Shown: positions 41,625-54,954, counted from the stretch's first letter. The stretch is 64,000 nucleotides of DNA from Flaccisagitta enflata (GCA_965153355.1 OZ231126.1:81096001-81160000), one strand, 5' to 3'. A program made the numbers and translations. Notes: generated by a model not told the origin, from the sequence alone.

Positions 41625-42105
41625 ATTCATATTGATATAAAGATTCTTTCTTTACCTTTAGATTCTTTATAGGACACAGTGCAAGATCGCGTGAAATTTG
41701 GCATTCACCAAGGTCAAAAAATTTAGTTATCATAAAACATTTTTTTCTTCAATAGTTATTTAAAATATTACTTTGTGATAACAAAATGAAAAAAATCAAT
41801 GCAAAATCTGTTTTAGTTAGCTAAATATTAATTATTACATAATTATATATGATTTATTCTGTTTCTTAGCTTTTTATTGTATTTTTCTGCATCAGAAAAT
41901 GTTTTAAAATGCTCTTGATATATTTTAGATGAGTAAAAAACATAATAAAATATTTTTTGCATAATTTTTACTGTCATTTATGATTTTATGCAAAATAAGT
42001 ACGGAAAACAAACATTTTTTGCTTATTTTGCATCTTGTCATAAAATGGTTTCTTTTCTATGAGATATTGTCTTGCAATATAACATTCAACAATCGTCCAT
42101 ACATT
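41625..42105. other. No gene recognised; left flank of the LTR element
   Basis: AT-rich. CACGT at 42106-42110 is the left target-site copy of the LTR element. Confidence 0.5.
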
Positions 42106-42110
42106 CACGT

Positions 42111-42589
42111 TGTGGAAAATGTGTCTTTTGTTGACCTTAGCGATGCCATTTTTTGTCACATTGCCCTTTTGTGTCGCTTCCATAGCTGTACGGAGTTAGA
42201 TTTTATTCTCTGTCGCTCCTTCATCCTGAAAATTTGCGTGTTTTTTACATTTTTTTGATTGGCATTTTTACCGTCATCGCGTCATTTTTATCGTTTATCG
42301 TTTTATTGTTTTATCGTTTTATCTCGATCTGTACACTAATTTTTTCTCTCTTTTTGTTCCATTTAGTGTCTTTTTTGAGAGGTGTGGTGGCAAACTGTCC
42401 GTTATTAGATTTTACTCCACAAAAATAGACATATCGGCGGCTATGTAGAATTACGACGGGCTTTATCATTTCATCCACACCTCAATATGCAAATTAGACA
42501 AAATAAGGACATGTTCACGCTCAGCTAAATAGACATGCGAATCGTTAAAAGCGTGAACCGACGGCAAGAAACTATGCCGTAAATTCACA
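42111..42589 (+). repeat. 5' LTR
   Basis: 479 bases, TG...CA ends with a 4-base inverted tip (TGTG/CACA). It contains the U3-R-U5 of the element, but no canonical TATA or AATAAA was fixed. Identical by eye to the 3' LTR. Confidence 0.92.
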
Positions 42590-43027
42590 GTAAAATCTAT
42601 TAAAAATCGACGCCGTCTTCACTCGTCTATTCGTGTCTCCTGCCCTGACCCAAGGCTGCTGTCATGCTAAGTGACGGCCCCAGGCGCCGGGGCGCCGGGA
42701 CGTGATGTCAATGAGAGAAACACGCGTTGATAAATCGCTGATGAATCGTCCTTTTATCGTCGAAATGTATTTGCGCCTTTCCCCACATGCAATTGGCGTC
42801 GGTGGTAGCGAATCTGATCTTGCACGCGAAATACCGACGGGTGATGCTTAACTGACGCTGAACTTTCATGGTCGGTGGTAGCGAACCTGGTCCATTTTTC
42901 TGCGTGCTAAAAACCGTCGGGTGATGCTTGACTGACTCTGAATTTCGACGTGAATTAAGCAAGTGATTACGTCCAAGCAAAATGGACTCTAAAAACGTTA
43001 TCGCGCCAGTTTCCATTGGACGCTAAA
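42590..43027 (+). other. LTR-element leader with an internal ~75-bp duplication
   Basis: Between 5' LTR and gag. At 42797-42868 and 42872-42947, GTCGGTGGTAGCGAA, CGTCGGGTGATGCTTGACTG and CTGAATTTC recur as a tandem pair. A GC-rich block with two GGCGCC palindromes (CAGGCGCCGGGGCGCC, near 42680) could form a hairpin or dimer contact, which is inference. Confidence 0.6.
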
Positions 43028-44899
43028 ATGTCTGCTCCATCGGCAACGATGGATGGCGGAGGTGTGCATGACACCTCACTTTCATCCTTGGCATCATATT
43101 TTGCGGGTTGCCAGCATGAACTCATCGTCGAGCTGCGTGAGATGCGTGCAAATGTGGTGGTTGCCCTCAACGAGGCTCAAATGGCCTTTAACGACGTGGT
43201 AACCAACCCAGACGACGAAATGGCGGCCGCAGATTCAGACTTTGCACGTGATAGTCTTCAAGCAATTGTATATCGCTACCTCGCTAAAACCAACGACATT
43301 TCGAAATCGGGCGAGCTTGATGGTGCATATGACTTGTGGACTTACTCTGCAAATAGCCTGAAAACTGTGCGCAACAGATGGGCTAAGATGAAATTTTTCG
43401 CAACAGACTTGTATTCCGACAATTTCCCGACAACGGAAGAGATCCTTAAATATCGCCAACGTGCCCCTCATAAGCTGGGGGTGGGTGCGGAAGCGGTTGA
43501 CAAGACATCGCAGCACATGAATTTGAATGCCCTGAATCGAGGTGGATTAGGTGGCGCGTTAGAGCAGCGGGATGTTAGGCCAACGCATCATTCCTCCATG
43601 GATGGAACAACGCAGGAGCCGGTACACGAGCAGCTCCAGCAGCGCCATCAGCAACCACCAGCGTCTCAACAGGCTCGTCAACAACATCATCAACAGCAAT
43701 TTCAGGTCAAAGGTGATTGGATTGCTAGAGCTGCGAATGGTGATGGTGAGATTGTCAGGCAGGTGAATGGAGATCATGAGCAGTCGGAAGGAGTCGGCGG
43801 TGGTTATCGACATCAGCAACCACCCCAGGAACGCCCGACAGACACAGATTACCGCGAATCTCAGATGACACAAAGCCATCGCCATCATCTCAATCCTCCT
43901 CCTCCTCCTCCTCCTCCATCTCCTTTAACGCGGCGTCAAACGGGTGCTCAAGCAGCTCGACAGGGCTTAGCCCATCAATCCTTGTCAGATGGCGCTTTTG
44001 AGAAATTCCTTGCAGCTTCCCATGCCGATAATTTCATTCGTTGGAGAGAAATTGGCTACAAGAATTTGGAGAAGGCACGGCCAAGAATACCGCATACATC
44101 CTTGACGCCCACAGATTACATTATTCTGAAACGGAGATTTATGGAGGCGGCAAATAATAAGGGAATTACGGAAATGGACATGCTTTTGGAGTTACCACAT
44201 TGGTTTAGCGGCCCTGTAGCTGATGTCATCATGACGGCGACAATTGGTGTGACAGCAGAGACTGCCGCCTTTGAATTGGAGAAGTGTTTTGAACGGATGG
44301 ACATGATATTCCAAGGGGAATTAAGCATGGTGGGCGCGCTGCTTGATGGAATCGCATCCGCTCCTCCAATCGCAACACATGATTACAAGGCCCATTTTCT
44401 CCTATATGCGGAATTGTTGAAGGCTGAAAAGATTGCGAGGGTGTGTGGAGAGGAAGAGATGTGTCATAGAGAAAACAGAATTCGTGACATTCTTAATAAC
44501 CGGATCCCTCATCTCGCTGACAAATTTTGGACAGAGGATTTTGAATCAAAACAAGATGGCCGGGGAGATTATAACTACCATAATTTGGTAGAGTTGGTGT
44601 CACGATGGGCAATTATCAAAAGATATCAGGCGCCGCCCGAAGAAGATTCCACCATACACGACCAACAGCGGCCAGATGGACTCTGCGAGATTTGTAGCCA
44701 TCCCCATGCGACGTCTCAATGCCCCATTTTAATGGATGTCTCTGTCGATTCAAGGGTGGACATTTTGTCAAAGCGCGAACTTTGTTACCATTGCCTAGAG
44801 AAGGGACATACTGCCAAATACTGCAACAACAAACCCACGTGTCAAATGTGCGGCCGAGTTCATGCAACAATCCTCCACGGCCGTAATTTTAATCAATGA
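43028..44899 (+). CDS. gag: Gag-like polyprotein with three zinc knuckles, BEL/Pao type
   Basis: A 623-codon structural protein expected to form the particle and bind RNA in the cytoplasm. Start chosen at the first ATG (43028); in-frame sequence upstream begins only at a TTG. An N-terminal ~150-residue helical part is followed by a Gln/His-rich stretch (about 195-235) and a Pro run (about 290). A conserved-looking core (about 320-530) contains FIRWREIGYKNLEKARP and HYKAHFLLYAELL-like helices. The C-terminus has three Cys/His knuckles: CEICSHPHATSQC (about 553-565), CYHCLEKGHTAKYC (about 586-599, canonical CX2CX4HX4C) and CQMCGRVHATILH (about 605-617). The order CX2CX3HX4C, CX2CX4HX4C, CX2CX3HX4H matches BEL/Pao gag. 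It is intact, in line with the identical LTRs. No pol frame follows. Confidence 0.85.
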   Translation: MSAPSATMDGGGVHDTSLSSLASYFAGCQHELIVELREMRANVVVALNEAQMAFNDVVTNPDDEMAAADSDFARDSLQAIVYRYLAKTNDISKSGELDGAYDLWTYSANSLKTVRNRWAKMKFFATDLYSDNFPTTEEILKYRQRAPHKLGVGAEAVDKTSQHMNLNALNRGGLGGALEQRDVRPTHHSSMDGTTQEPVHEQLQQRHQQPPASQQARQQHHQQQFQVKGDWIARAANGDGEIVRQVNGDHEQSEGVGGGYRHQQPPQERPTDTDYRESQMTQSHRHHLNPPPPPPPPSPLTRRQTGAQAARQGLAHQSLSDGAFEKFLAASHADNFIRWREIGYKNLEKARPRIPHTSLTPTDYIILKRRFMEAANNKGITEMDMLLELPHWFSGPVADVIMTATIGVTAETAAFELEKCFERMDMIFQGELSMVGALLDGIASAPPIATHDYKAHFLLYAELLKAEKIARVCGEEEMCHRENRIRDILNNRIPHLADKFWTEDFESKQDGRGDYNYHNLVELVSRWAIIKRYQAPPEEDSTIHDQQRPDGLCEICSHPHATSQCPILMDVSVDSRVDILSKRELCYHCLEKGHTAKYCNNKPTCQMCGRVHATILHGRNFNQ

Positions 44900-47281
44900 T
44901 TCACTCCGACCATCCATTCTGTCCTCTTCTTTGCCTCATTTCCGCTCGTGCGCCCTCCATGTCCTACAAGTCACGTGATTGCGAACAGACGCGTCCCCAG
45001 CCTCTGGGTGGTCCTTCATTTGTCCGGTGGAGTGGCCCTAGACAGCTGGATTTGGCGATGGGATGCATTCAAATGCGTTCCATATCAACACTTCTAAAAC
45101 GGATAAGTTTAATTGAAAGAGTGATTGACATTGATGATTGCTTGACTATGATTATACTGCGTCAATTCGCTTCAATGCATATCCCTTTCTTTTCCCGCCC
45201 CTTATCTGTTTGGTGTTTTGATAACGTTTTTTCGTCCTCTGTTTGTGTGTTTTCTTTATATTCACCCTACAGTAGCTTCCGGACGTTTTTCTCAATTGCT
45301 TGAGCGCGGGCGTGATCACTTCCGGCCCACGCAGGAAGAAAGATGGCGGCGCTCGTCGTCTCGATTCGTTTCCAAGATGGCGCCGATCTATCTCCCTTCC
45401 TCCGTCTTCTCCTCCTCCTCACCCATTGGCTACGTCTCTCTACTTTCGATGGGAGTAAAGAAGAAGAGGAATCTCCGAAAGTCGATTTCCGCGCTTTTCC
45501 TCGTCGTTTTAGGTGATGGGCCCTATTCTGTTTGATGTAGGGTTTGTTCTCTCTCGTTCTTTTTCTCGTTCAGTTTTGTTCGCGTCTTATTCTCTCTCGT
45601 TCTCTTTCTTTTCTCTTTTTCGTTCTTTTTCTCGTTCTCTTTCTTGTTCTCCTTCTCGTTCTCTTTCTTGTTCTCTTTCTTATTCTCTTTCTCGTTCTCT
45701 TTTCTCTTTCCTTTTCTTTCTTGTTCCGTTCTCTTTCTCGTTCTCTTTCTTATTCTCTCCCTCGTTCTCTTTTCGTTCTCTCTCGTTTTTATCCCTTTCC
45801 CGTGTTTCGTTTTCTCTCTTTTCTTTGTCGTCCTTTTTGTTTTCCTGCTTGTTTACTTCCCTTTCTCTCTTTCGTTCGTTTATCTGTTCCTGTTTTTTTT
45901 GTTTTTTCTTTTTTCTGGGCCCGACTCTTTCTCCCTTGTTGGCGCTCGTTCCCCCCCCCCCTCTCCCGTTTCCTCTTTCCGTCTCTTTTCCTTTTTCTCT
46001 TTCCCATGTTTTACGCCTTGCGTTTTTAGGGGGTTTGATCTCATGTTTGGGTTATCACCAATTGATAATTATCATTGGATTTCATTGTCGTTTTGCGTAT
46101 CGCGTTTTTATTATGCAATTATCGTTATCGTTTTGCGTTTTGCGTTTTATCCTGTGTTAACGTGTCATTCACGTTTATTTTGGTTCTGATTATTTATTTT
46201 AGGTGTAATGTTTTTACTGTCATTGCTGCTTTTTAAACTCTTGTGTTTCTGGTCACGTTCCCATGTCTGGAAACACCACAAGGCCCCAAACCCCCCTTCC
46301 CCCCCCCCCCGTCCCCCTACCCCTCTTTAACTAGGTAAATGCTCCTCAACGCCGGCTCTCTCGTGTCTCGTCTTTGTAGCCATGGTGGAATTGACTCTTT
46401 CGTGCGGGCGATCAAGTCAATTGTCAATATGGCGGCGGCCCTTGTCTGCGCAATGATCCCTATATCTCAACAAAAGAAACCTCATCTACATGCGAGTGAT
46501 TATTCTCCCGGACAGCATCGTGGTTGGGGTAGTGACGTGTTTGTTGAGTGGGGGGAGTTTTTCAAGGGAGAAATAGAGAAAGGCGGGCGTTTAATTGCCC
46601 TTTATTGAGTCCCATCCCCTCCTGTCTTGTTGGGTGGTTCCGTTAGATGGGTTACCCTTTCACCCTTGGTATGGATGTTACTTTTTGGGTATGTTTCGGG
46701 CCTCCTTGGTCATTAGTCGTTGGTCATATCCCTCAAGTTGGTCCACTAGGGGTGGGTATCCCTTCTTTTTCTTTCTCTGCCTGGTGGTGGCGCTTCAAAG
46801 CCCCAAGGCGCCATTTAAGCTGCATTTATCCATCGGCGGCAACGTTGGTAGGAAAACAAAGCTGGAACCGCTGCCTGGGGTTGCAGTGCCCCCAAGTGCG
46901 GGAATTGGGTGCTTACCCTGTAGACGGTGGGTAGAGGGTCTTAATGGGGGCAGAGGGAGCGTATTATTGACCTTAATTGTTTGAATTTTGCTATTTTTAG
47001 CTGTAGTTTTGTCGCCGATTTTGTCCTTTGGGTAGCATGGTCGGGTAAGGGGACGGGAAGGGGGTGTTTGTATATTGAGCAAGCTGCGAAGCAGTAGCAC
47101 CCTTCGTCCCCAGGGGGGGAATGCGCGGGTGGTGTATGCTGGCTCGTTTGTGTGTCCCCATCCTTATCCGACCCCCCCCCTCTTTTTTTTTTTTTATTTT
47201 TTTTTGTGTTACCCTAAAATTTTTGCCCCCCTCTCGAAACTATTTTAGAAATTTATTTTAATTAAAATAAATTGGGGGGAT
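44900..47281 (+). other. Non-coding tail of the LTR element
   Basis: About 2.4 kb downstream of gag. 45540-45800 is pyrimidine-rich with CTCGTTCTCTTT units. AAGATGGCGGC (45342) and CCAAGATGGCGCC (45372) and AATATGGCGGCGGCC (46427) resemble YY1 sites. An 89-codon ORF at 46339-46608 and a 135-codon ORF that overlaps the gag stop at ATGA (44896) have no known motif. CCCAGGGGGGGAATG near 47110 is a second polypurine-like run. The true one, ATTGGGGGGA, ends at 47280. Confidence 0.7.
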
Positions 47282-47760
47282 TGTGGAAAATGTGTCTTTT
47301 GTTGACCTTAGCGATGCCATTTTTTGTCACATTGCCCTTTTGTGTCGCTTCCATAGCTGTACGGAGTTAGATTTTATTCTCTGTCGCTCCTTCATCCTGA
47401 AAATTTGCGTGTTTTTTACATTTTTTTGATTGGCATTTTTACCGTCATCGCGTCATTTTTATCGTTTATCGTTTTATTGTTTTATCGTTTTATCTCGATC
47501 TGTACACTAATTTTTTCTCTCTTTTTGTTCCATTTAGTGTCTTTTTTGAGAGGTGTGGTGGCAAACTGTCCGTTATTAGATTTTACTCCACAAAAATAGA
47601 CATATCGGCGGCTATGTAGAATTACGACGGGCTTTATCATTTCATCCACACCTCAATATGCAAATTAGACAAAATAAGGACATGTTCACGCTCAGCTAAA
47701 TAGACATGCGAATCGTTAAAAGCGTGAACCGACGGCAAGAAACTATGCCGTAAATTCACA
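47282..47760 (+). repeat. 3' LTR
   Basis: 479 bases, identical by eye to 42111-42589. It is preceded by the polypurine tract and followed by CACGT. Confidence 0.92.
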
Positions 47761-47789
47761 CACGTAATCATGATTGTTATCACAAAGCT

Positions 47790-48149
47790 GTTCATTCATT
47801 CATTCATTCAATCATTCAGTCATTCATTCATTTATTCATTCAGTCATTCATTCATTTATTTATTCAATCATTCACAATTGTTAACATGACGTAGTAGTCA
47901 TTACTGTCATTGTTGCTGTTGTTGCTGTTGTTGCTGTTGTTGTTGCTGTTGTTGTTGTTGTTGTTGTTGTTACTATTGTTGTCCTCATCTTCGTCATCAT
48001 TGTTATTGTTGTTGTTGTTGTTGTTGTTGTTGTTACCATTAGTATTAATAATTGAAACCTAGCTATTTGACCCCAGTCATAATCACTATACCACGGGTAC
48101 CGGAATAATAAGCGCCTCAGTGGAAGCGTTGTCGTTGTCGTTGTCGTCG

Positions 48150-48183
<34 letters not shown>

Positions 48184-48270
48184 CGTTGTTGTCGTCGTCG
48201 TCGTCGTCGTTGTTGTTGTTGTTGTCGTCGTCGTCGTCGTCGTTGTTGTTGTTGTTGTTTCAGTCTGAAA
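47790..48270 (+). repeat. (CATT)n, (TTG)n and (GTTGTC)n microsatellites
   Basis: 47793-47875 is CATTCATTCAGT-rich; 47910-48035 is TTG repeats; 48125-48262 alternates GTTGTTGTT and GTCGTCGTC. Between them at 48105 is the phrase ATAATAAGCGCCTCAGTGGA, which recurs at 50000 in the next gene's intron. Confidence 0.85.
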
Positions 48271-48295
48271 ATGTTGAACCTTTTAATTCATATAG

Positions 48296-50872
<2,577 letters not shown>

Positions 50873-50885
<13 letters not shown>

Positions 50886-51172
50886 GCAAATAACCAGACT
50901 GGACCATAGAAAAATTGTAATACTGGTTTTTTTGGTGGTTTTGCACTGTACATAGGCTGTAGTGAGCTAAGATAAAAAGTTGACTGAAAAATTATTTATG
51001 CAAAGCGGTTGGTTGGGATGTTTGTAGGACATGTGAAAAGAGCGAAAATTTGTCAAAATCAATCTTGCAAAAATAAAGAAGTAGATACAAAAACAGAGAA
51101 TAAACTTTGTATTTGGAGTAAAAACTTCATATCAATACTTAGCTAAGACATCTTTTCATGTCATGATGTCAT
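50873..51172 (+). repeat. 3'-end segment duplicated in inverse at 53905-54258
   Basis: Runs from AGAGGAGGAATTTAA (the last codons of the QPAV gene) through GAAAAATTGTAATACTGG, GCACTGTACATAGGCTGTA, GACTGAAAAATTATTTATGC and CTTAGCTAAGACATCTTTTC. The inverse copy has the same order with roughly 15 percent change. Confidence 0.8.
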
Positions 51173-51189
51173 CTTATGATCTTGAAGTG

Positions 51190-51265
51190 TGCTGGAATAG
51201 CTCATCAGACGGATAGACAGACTGAAGGACCAACTGATATGACAAGGTGTAGAGTCGCATGTGTA
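51190..51265 (+). repeat. Family A 3' fragment
   Basis: AGACGGATAGACAGACTG, GACAAGGTGTAGAGTCGCAT and GTGTATAAA match the end of family A only. Confidence 0.55.
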
Positions 51266-51327
51266 TAAAAATACAAACGACACAATTTCAGTTCTTACGT
51301 TCCCCTCAACCCCTTCTACTCATCTAC

Positions 51328-51580
<253 letters not shown>

Positions 51581-51959
51581 AATATTGAAAGAACATCCAT
51601 TTTTTAAGCAAAATTGCTTTTTTTACACATTTTCAGAAGGTGCTGTTTTTTTCTCAAAACATGCAGCAAATAGATAACACATAAGTCAACATCTGTAATC
51701 AAAAGTAAATCCTAGAGTTTTTGTTGAAATGCAAAGCAATTTCAAGCAGATAAAGACAACTCCTTCCCAGGAAAATGGGAAAAAATCGATCTTAATTAAA
51801 AAATGGGTTTTCTTTCAATATTTCTTTATCCCTTACCTTTTCTACACTATGATTGGAGCTTTGACATGCAAAAACCGTCACTTGTTACCAATAATCCCTG
51901 AAAATTTCATGATTTTTTACTTAGTGGTTTAGGATCTATAAAGGTTTTGCATTTTACAG

Positions 51960-53810
51960 TCCGATCCAAAGACAGTGTAGATGGAGAAATTGTGCAATTT
52001 GAGCCACATATCTTGTTTCAAAAGCTTGCTGTAGCAGCTGAATGGACTGACAGTATCGATCCTGAAACTATTTTGCAAGCATGAATTAACCACCATTCCA
52101 AAGGCCCTTGCAGAAACACCTGAATTGCTACATTAAGCCTAAAAATCTACTCTTGCTGACGCAATATGGTCAACTGCTAATCTAAATGCATCTTCTGCCC
52201 CAGATGGCTCTCCTACACAGGATTCCTTGGTCACGTGGCTCTACTTATGAAAGCATTATAGAGACCTACAGCAAATATGTAGGCACCAATTGGAGAGGCT
52301 GTGGTGGTTTTTGATGGTTACAAAGAATTTACAACCAAAGATATGACTCACAAACGCCATCTGAAGGGAAAAAAGGGAGTATGTGTTACTTTCAGTTTGG
52401 ACATGAGTCTTAGTGCCACACAAGAGGCATTCCTTAGTGACCCAAAAAACAAACAGCAATTCATTTTCTTGGCGCAAGACTTTAAAGTCAAGGTTGCCAT
52501 GTTTTCCACGACCAAGCAGATGCAGACCTGTTTATTGTTCAATAGGCAATTGAGTCAGCAGATACAGACCTACTCATCCTTTTGTTACACCACATGCCTC
52601 CACACAGCAAAAAAACTGGGCACTTTAATGTGCAAACACATACAGAAGATCTTGTCTAGACTTGAGATAACGGGGGCAAGCATTATGGGAGAACAAATGA
52701 AGCTAGGGGGCTGATATTTGAAATATTATCTAATAAAACAATGATTTATTTGCCATAATACTTGGTTGCCATGGATGCACATTTCCATGTATTCTCGCTA
52801 GAATATCAATATTTTGAGAGATTTTTTTAGGGAACATTGCTTGAAATTAAAATTGCTACAACTTTCCCACAGTATGTTCTGTAAGAATGTTGCTCGTTTA
52901 GCGGTTGCTATGGGTTGTCACACATGGATACGCTCCCTAGCTACGGCCAAACGAGCAATATTCTTACAGAACATATTTTGGGAAAGTTGTAGCAAGTTTA
53001 ATTTTAAGCAATGTTCCCTAAAAAATTCTGTCAAAATATTGATATTTTAGCGAAAATGCATGGAAATGTATTTCCATGGCAACCCGTATCATGGGGAATA
53101 AATCATTCTTTCATTGTATATATTTCCAAATATCAACCTCCTGGCTTCATTTGTTCTCCCATAATGCTTGCCCCCGTTATCTCAAGTCTAGACGAGATCT
53201 ACTGTACCATTTCTGCACACATTTCTAGGGTGTGACAACATCACGTTTGTTGGGGATAGGAAAAGGGTCCATTCTAAAAAAATTTAAGGACAATAAATCC
53301 CTTCAACAAGCAGCAACAGTTTTTAACAATTCAAATGCCACTCAGGCCCAAATTGATAAAGCTGGCAAAGCTGCATTTGTGGTGATGTCCAATGGAAAGA
53401 AATCAGATACCTTGGATAGCCTTTGATACAAAAAGTATTGTGACACAAGTGGACCCCAAATCATTGCCTCCAACCTCTGCTGCTGCTAAATTTCCTAGTT
53501 GGCGAGTGTTTTTGCAAGTAAATCAATGGAAGGATCCCAAATGTTATTTGCTTGCAGAAGAGTGGGGATGGGTCCTCAAAGACACAGGGTTGCATCCTTT
53601 ACTAACAGATATGCCACCAGCTCCTGCTGAGCTTTTAAAGATCATAAGGTGCAACTGTACTACTGATTGTGGAACTGCTAGATGCACCTGCAAAAACATG
53701 GAATGAAATGCTCAATGGCTTGCAGGCATTGTTGTGGCTCCTCATGTTCAAATGCAAATGCGTTTGAAGAAGATGAAGATTACAGCGACTGAGAAAAAGA
53801 CTATTATGAA
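51960..53810 (+). pseudogene. Decayed copy of an uncharacterised animal protein family (VVFDGY ... Cys-rich tail), split by a MITE
   Basis: Fragments in several frames follow one protein order. First QFEPHILFQKLAVAAEW (51995-52045), then AVVVFDGYKEFTTKDMTHKR (52300-52345), FLSDPKNKQQFIFLAQDFK and SQQIQT. After the MITE come TTSRLLGIGKGSILKKF (53232-53290), KSDTLDSL, LPPTSAAAKF, EEWGWVLKD, DMPPAPAELLKIIRCNCTTD (53602-53660) and a Cys-rich tail. I recall this order from multi-copy, uncharacterised proteins of many invertebrate genomes, with a PIN-nuclease-like core and a C-terminal Cys cluster; that naming is from memory. At least three frame changes and several stops show it is dead. The MITE at 52643-53204 sits in the middle of the order. 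Confidence 0.6.
52643..53204. mobile_element. Tc1/mariner-like MITE, second full copy
   Basis: CAGAAGATCTTGTCTAGACT at the left and the inverse CTACTG end at the right, with GAGATAACGGGGGCAAGC in both, flanked by TA at 52641-52642 and 53205-53206. Blocks match 21033-21658 throughout, including GTATGTTCTGTAAGAATGT and GCTCGTTTAGCGGTTGCTA. It lacks the nested hAT-like MITE and so shows the empty GTTGTCAC site (52914-52921). Confidence 0.87.
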
Positions 53811-53904
53811 ATGAATCATGATCAATGTATTGACAAGTTTTAACAGTTTTTTTGTCATTATTCCAATAGGTTAGTTTTTTACCAATCTAACATTTGATTT
53901 TTTG

Positions 53905-54258
53905 TTTGAGATATGAAGGACGTAAAAAATGAGATAGTTAAGTCAACATTTATAAGATGATATTTTAACTTGAAAAGATGTCTTAGCTAAATATTTATAT
54001 GAAATCTATACTTCATATGCAAAGTGTTTTTTATTATTGTATTCATATCCTGGTTTTTAGAAGGTCAATTTTAACAAATTTTCGCCTATTTTTCATGTAC
54101 TTACAAACATCCCAAACAACCGCTTTGCAGAAATAATTTTTCAGTCAACTTTTTTTCTTAGCTCAGTACAGCCTATGTACAGTGCAGAACCACCAAAAAA
54201 CCCAGTATTACAATTTTTCTAAGGTGGTTTTTGTTAAATCCCTCCTCTAAAACACGAG
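53905..54258 (-). repeat. Inverse duplicate of the QPAV-gene 3' end
   Basis: Read on the minus strand: AGAGGAGGGATTTAA, GAAAAATTGTAATACTGGG, CTGCACTGTACATAGGCTGT, GACTGAAAAATTATTTCTGC and TTTAGCTAAGACATCTTTTC, the same order as 50873-51172. It lies just past the decayed protein copy, so the two arms enclose it. Confidence 0.8.
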
Positions 54259-54290
54259 ATCGGGACAATCGTTCTGATGGATTCGAGTGG

Positions 54291-54922
54291 TAAAAAATCT
54301 CAGGATCAAGTCAAAATTCTGGGATTTTACCGTCCATCCTATACCATACCAATTTTGACCCCAGGAATCCAAATCTGCAGCCAAAAATGGTCTCAGGTCA
54401 ATATTTCCATCGACTACGGCTACATTTCTCAGGTCATATTGCCATATAAGGTCAAATTTTCAAAATTGGAAATTTGTCAATCTGATTGCAGATTCAAAAT
54501 CCTTGCAAAAAACTGTGTGAAGAAAGTGTCTTTCTTTTTTCAAAATTTTGATTAGAACATAGTCAAAATTAACATTATCGACCAAAATAAGGTCAAATTT
54601 AGACAAAAGAGCAATTTTACTCTATTTTGGATGGTTGACGCTAATTTTGACTATGTTCCACTCAAAATTAAAAAAAAAGAAAGACACTTTCTTATCATAG
54701 TTTTTTCCAAGGATTTTGAATCTGCAATCAGATTTACAAATTTCCAATTTTGAAAATTTGACCTTATATAGTATTTTGACCTGAGAAATGTAGCCGTAGT
54801 CGATCGAAATATTGACCTGAGACCATTTTTGACTGCAAATTCGGATTCCTGGGCTCAAAATTGGTCTTGTACAGGATGGACAGTAAAATCCCAAAATTTT
54901 GACTTGATTCTGAGATTTTTTA
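54291..54922. mobile_element. Foldback element with ~270-bp arms and 10-bp target duplication (MULE-like)
   Basis: Both ends begin TAAAAAATCTCA when read inward, and the arms pair nearly end to end (CAAGTCAAAATT, GGGATTTTAC, GTAGCCGTAGTCGAT, GAAAGACACTTTCTT). ATTCGAGTGG occurs at 54281-54290 and again at 54923-54932. Long terminal repeats with a 9-11-base target duplication are the signature of Mutator-like elements. There is no internal gene. Confidence 0.82.
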
Positions 54923-54949
54923 ATTCGAGTGGACCATGTCCTAATTTGT

Positions 54950-54954
<5 letters not shown>

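Larger units (their letters stand above)
42111..47760 (+). mobile_element. Young gag-only LTR retrotransposon (BEL/Pao-like), 5650 bp
   Basis: Two 479-base LTRs (42111-42589 and 47282-47760) appear identical along their length, start TGTGG and end TTCACA. CACGT flanks both ends (42106-42110, 47761-47765), a 5-base target duplication. A purine run AAATTGGGGGGAT abuts the 3' LTR. The interior holds one long ORF (43028-44899) with gag-type zinc knuckles of the BEL/Pao pattern, then ~2.4 kb without any recognisable protease, reverse transcriptase, RNase H or integrase. It would need enzymes from a partner element. A primer-binding site starting TGG next to the 5' LTR is not visible; the sequence there is GTAAAATCTATT. 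Confidence 0.9.

Noticed and set aside
42968-43170. Antisense ORF over the gag start
   Set aside because: Shadow of the gag frame.
45513-46189. Ser/Phe-rich ORFs up to 215 codons inside the LTR element, considered as pol or env
   Set aside because: CTCGTTCTCTTT low-complexity composition with several frames open; no catalytic or fusion motif.
46339-46608. 89-codon ORF, considered as an integrase remnant
   Set aside because: No zinc-binding HHCC or DDE motif; composition ordinary but not diagnostic.
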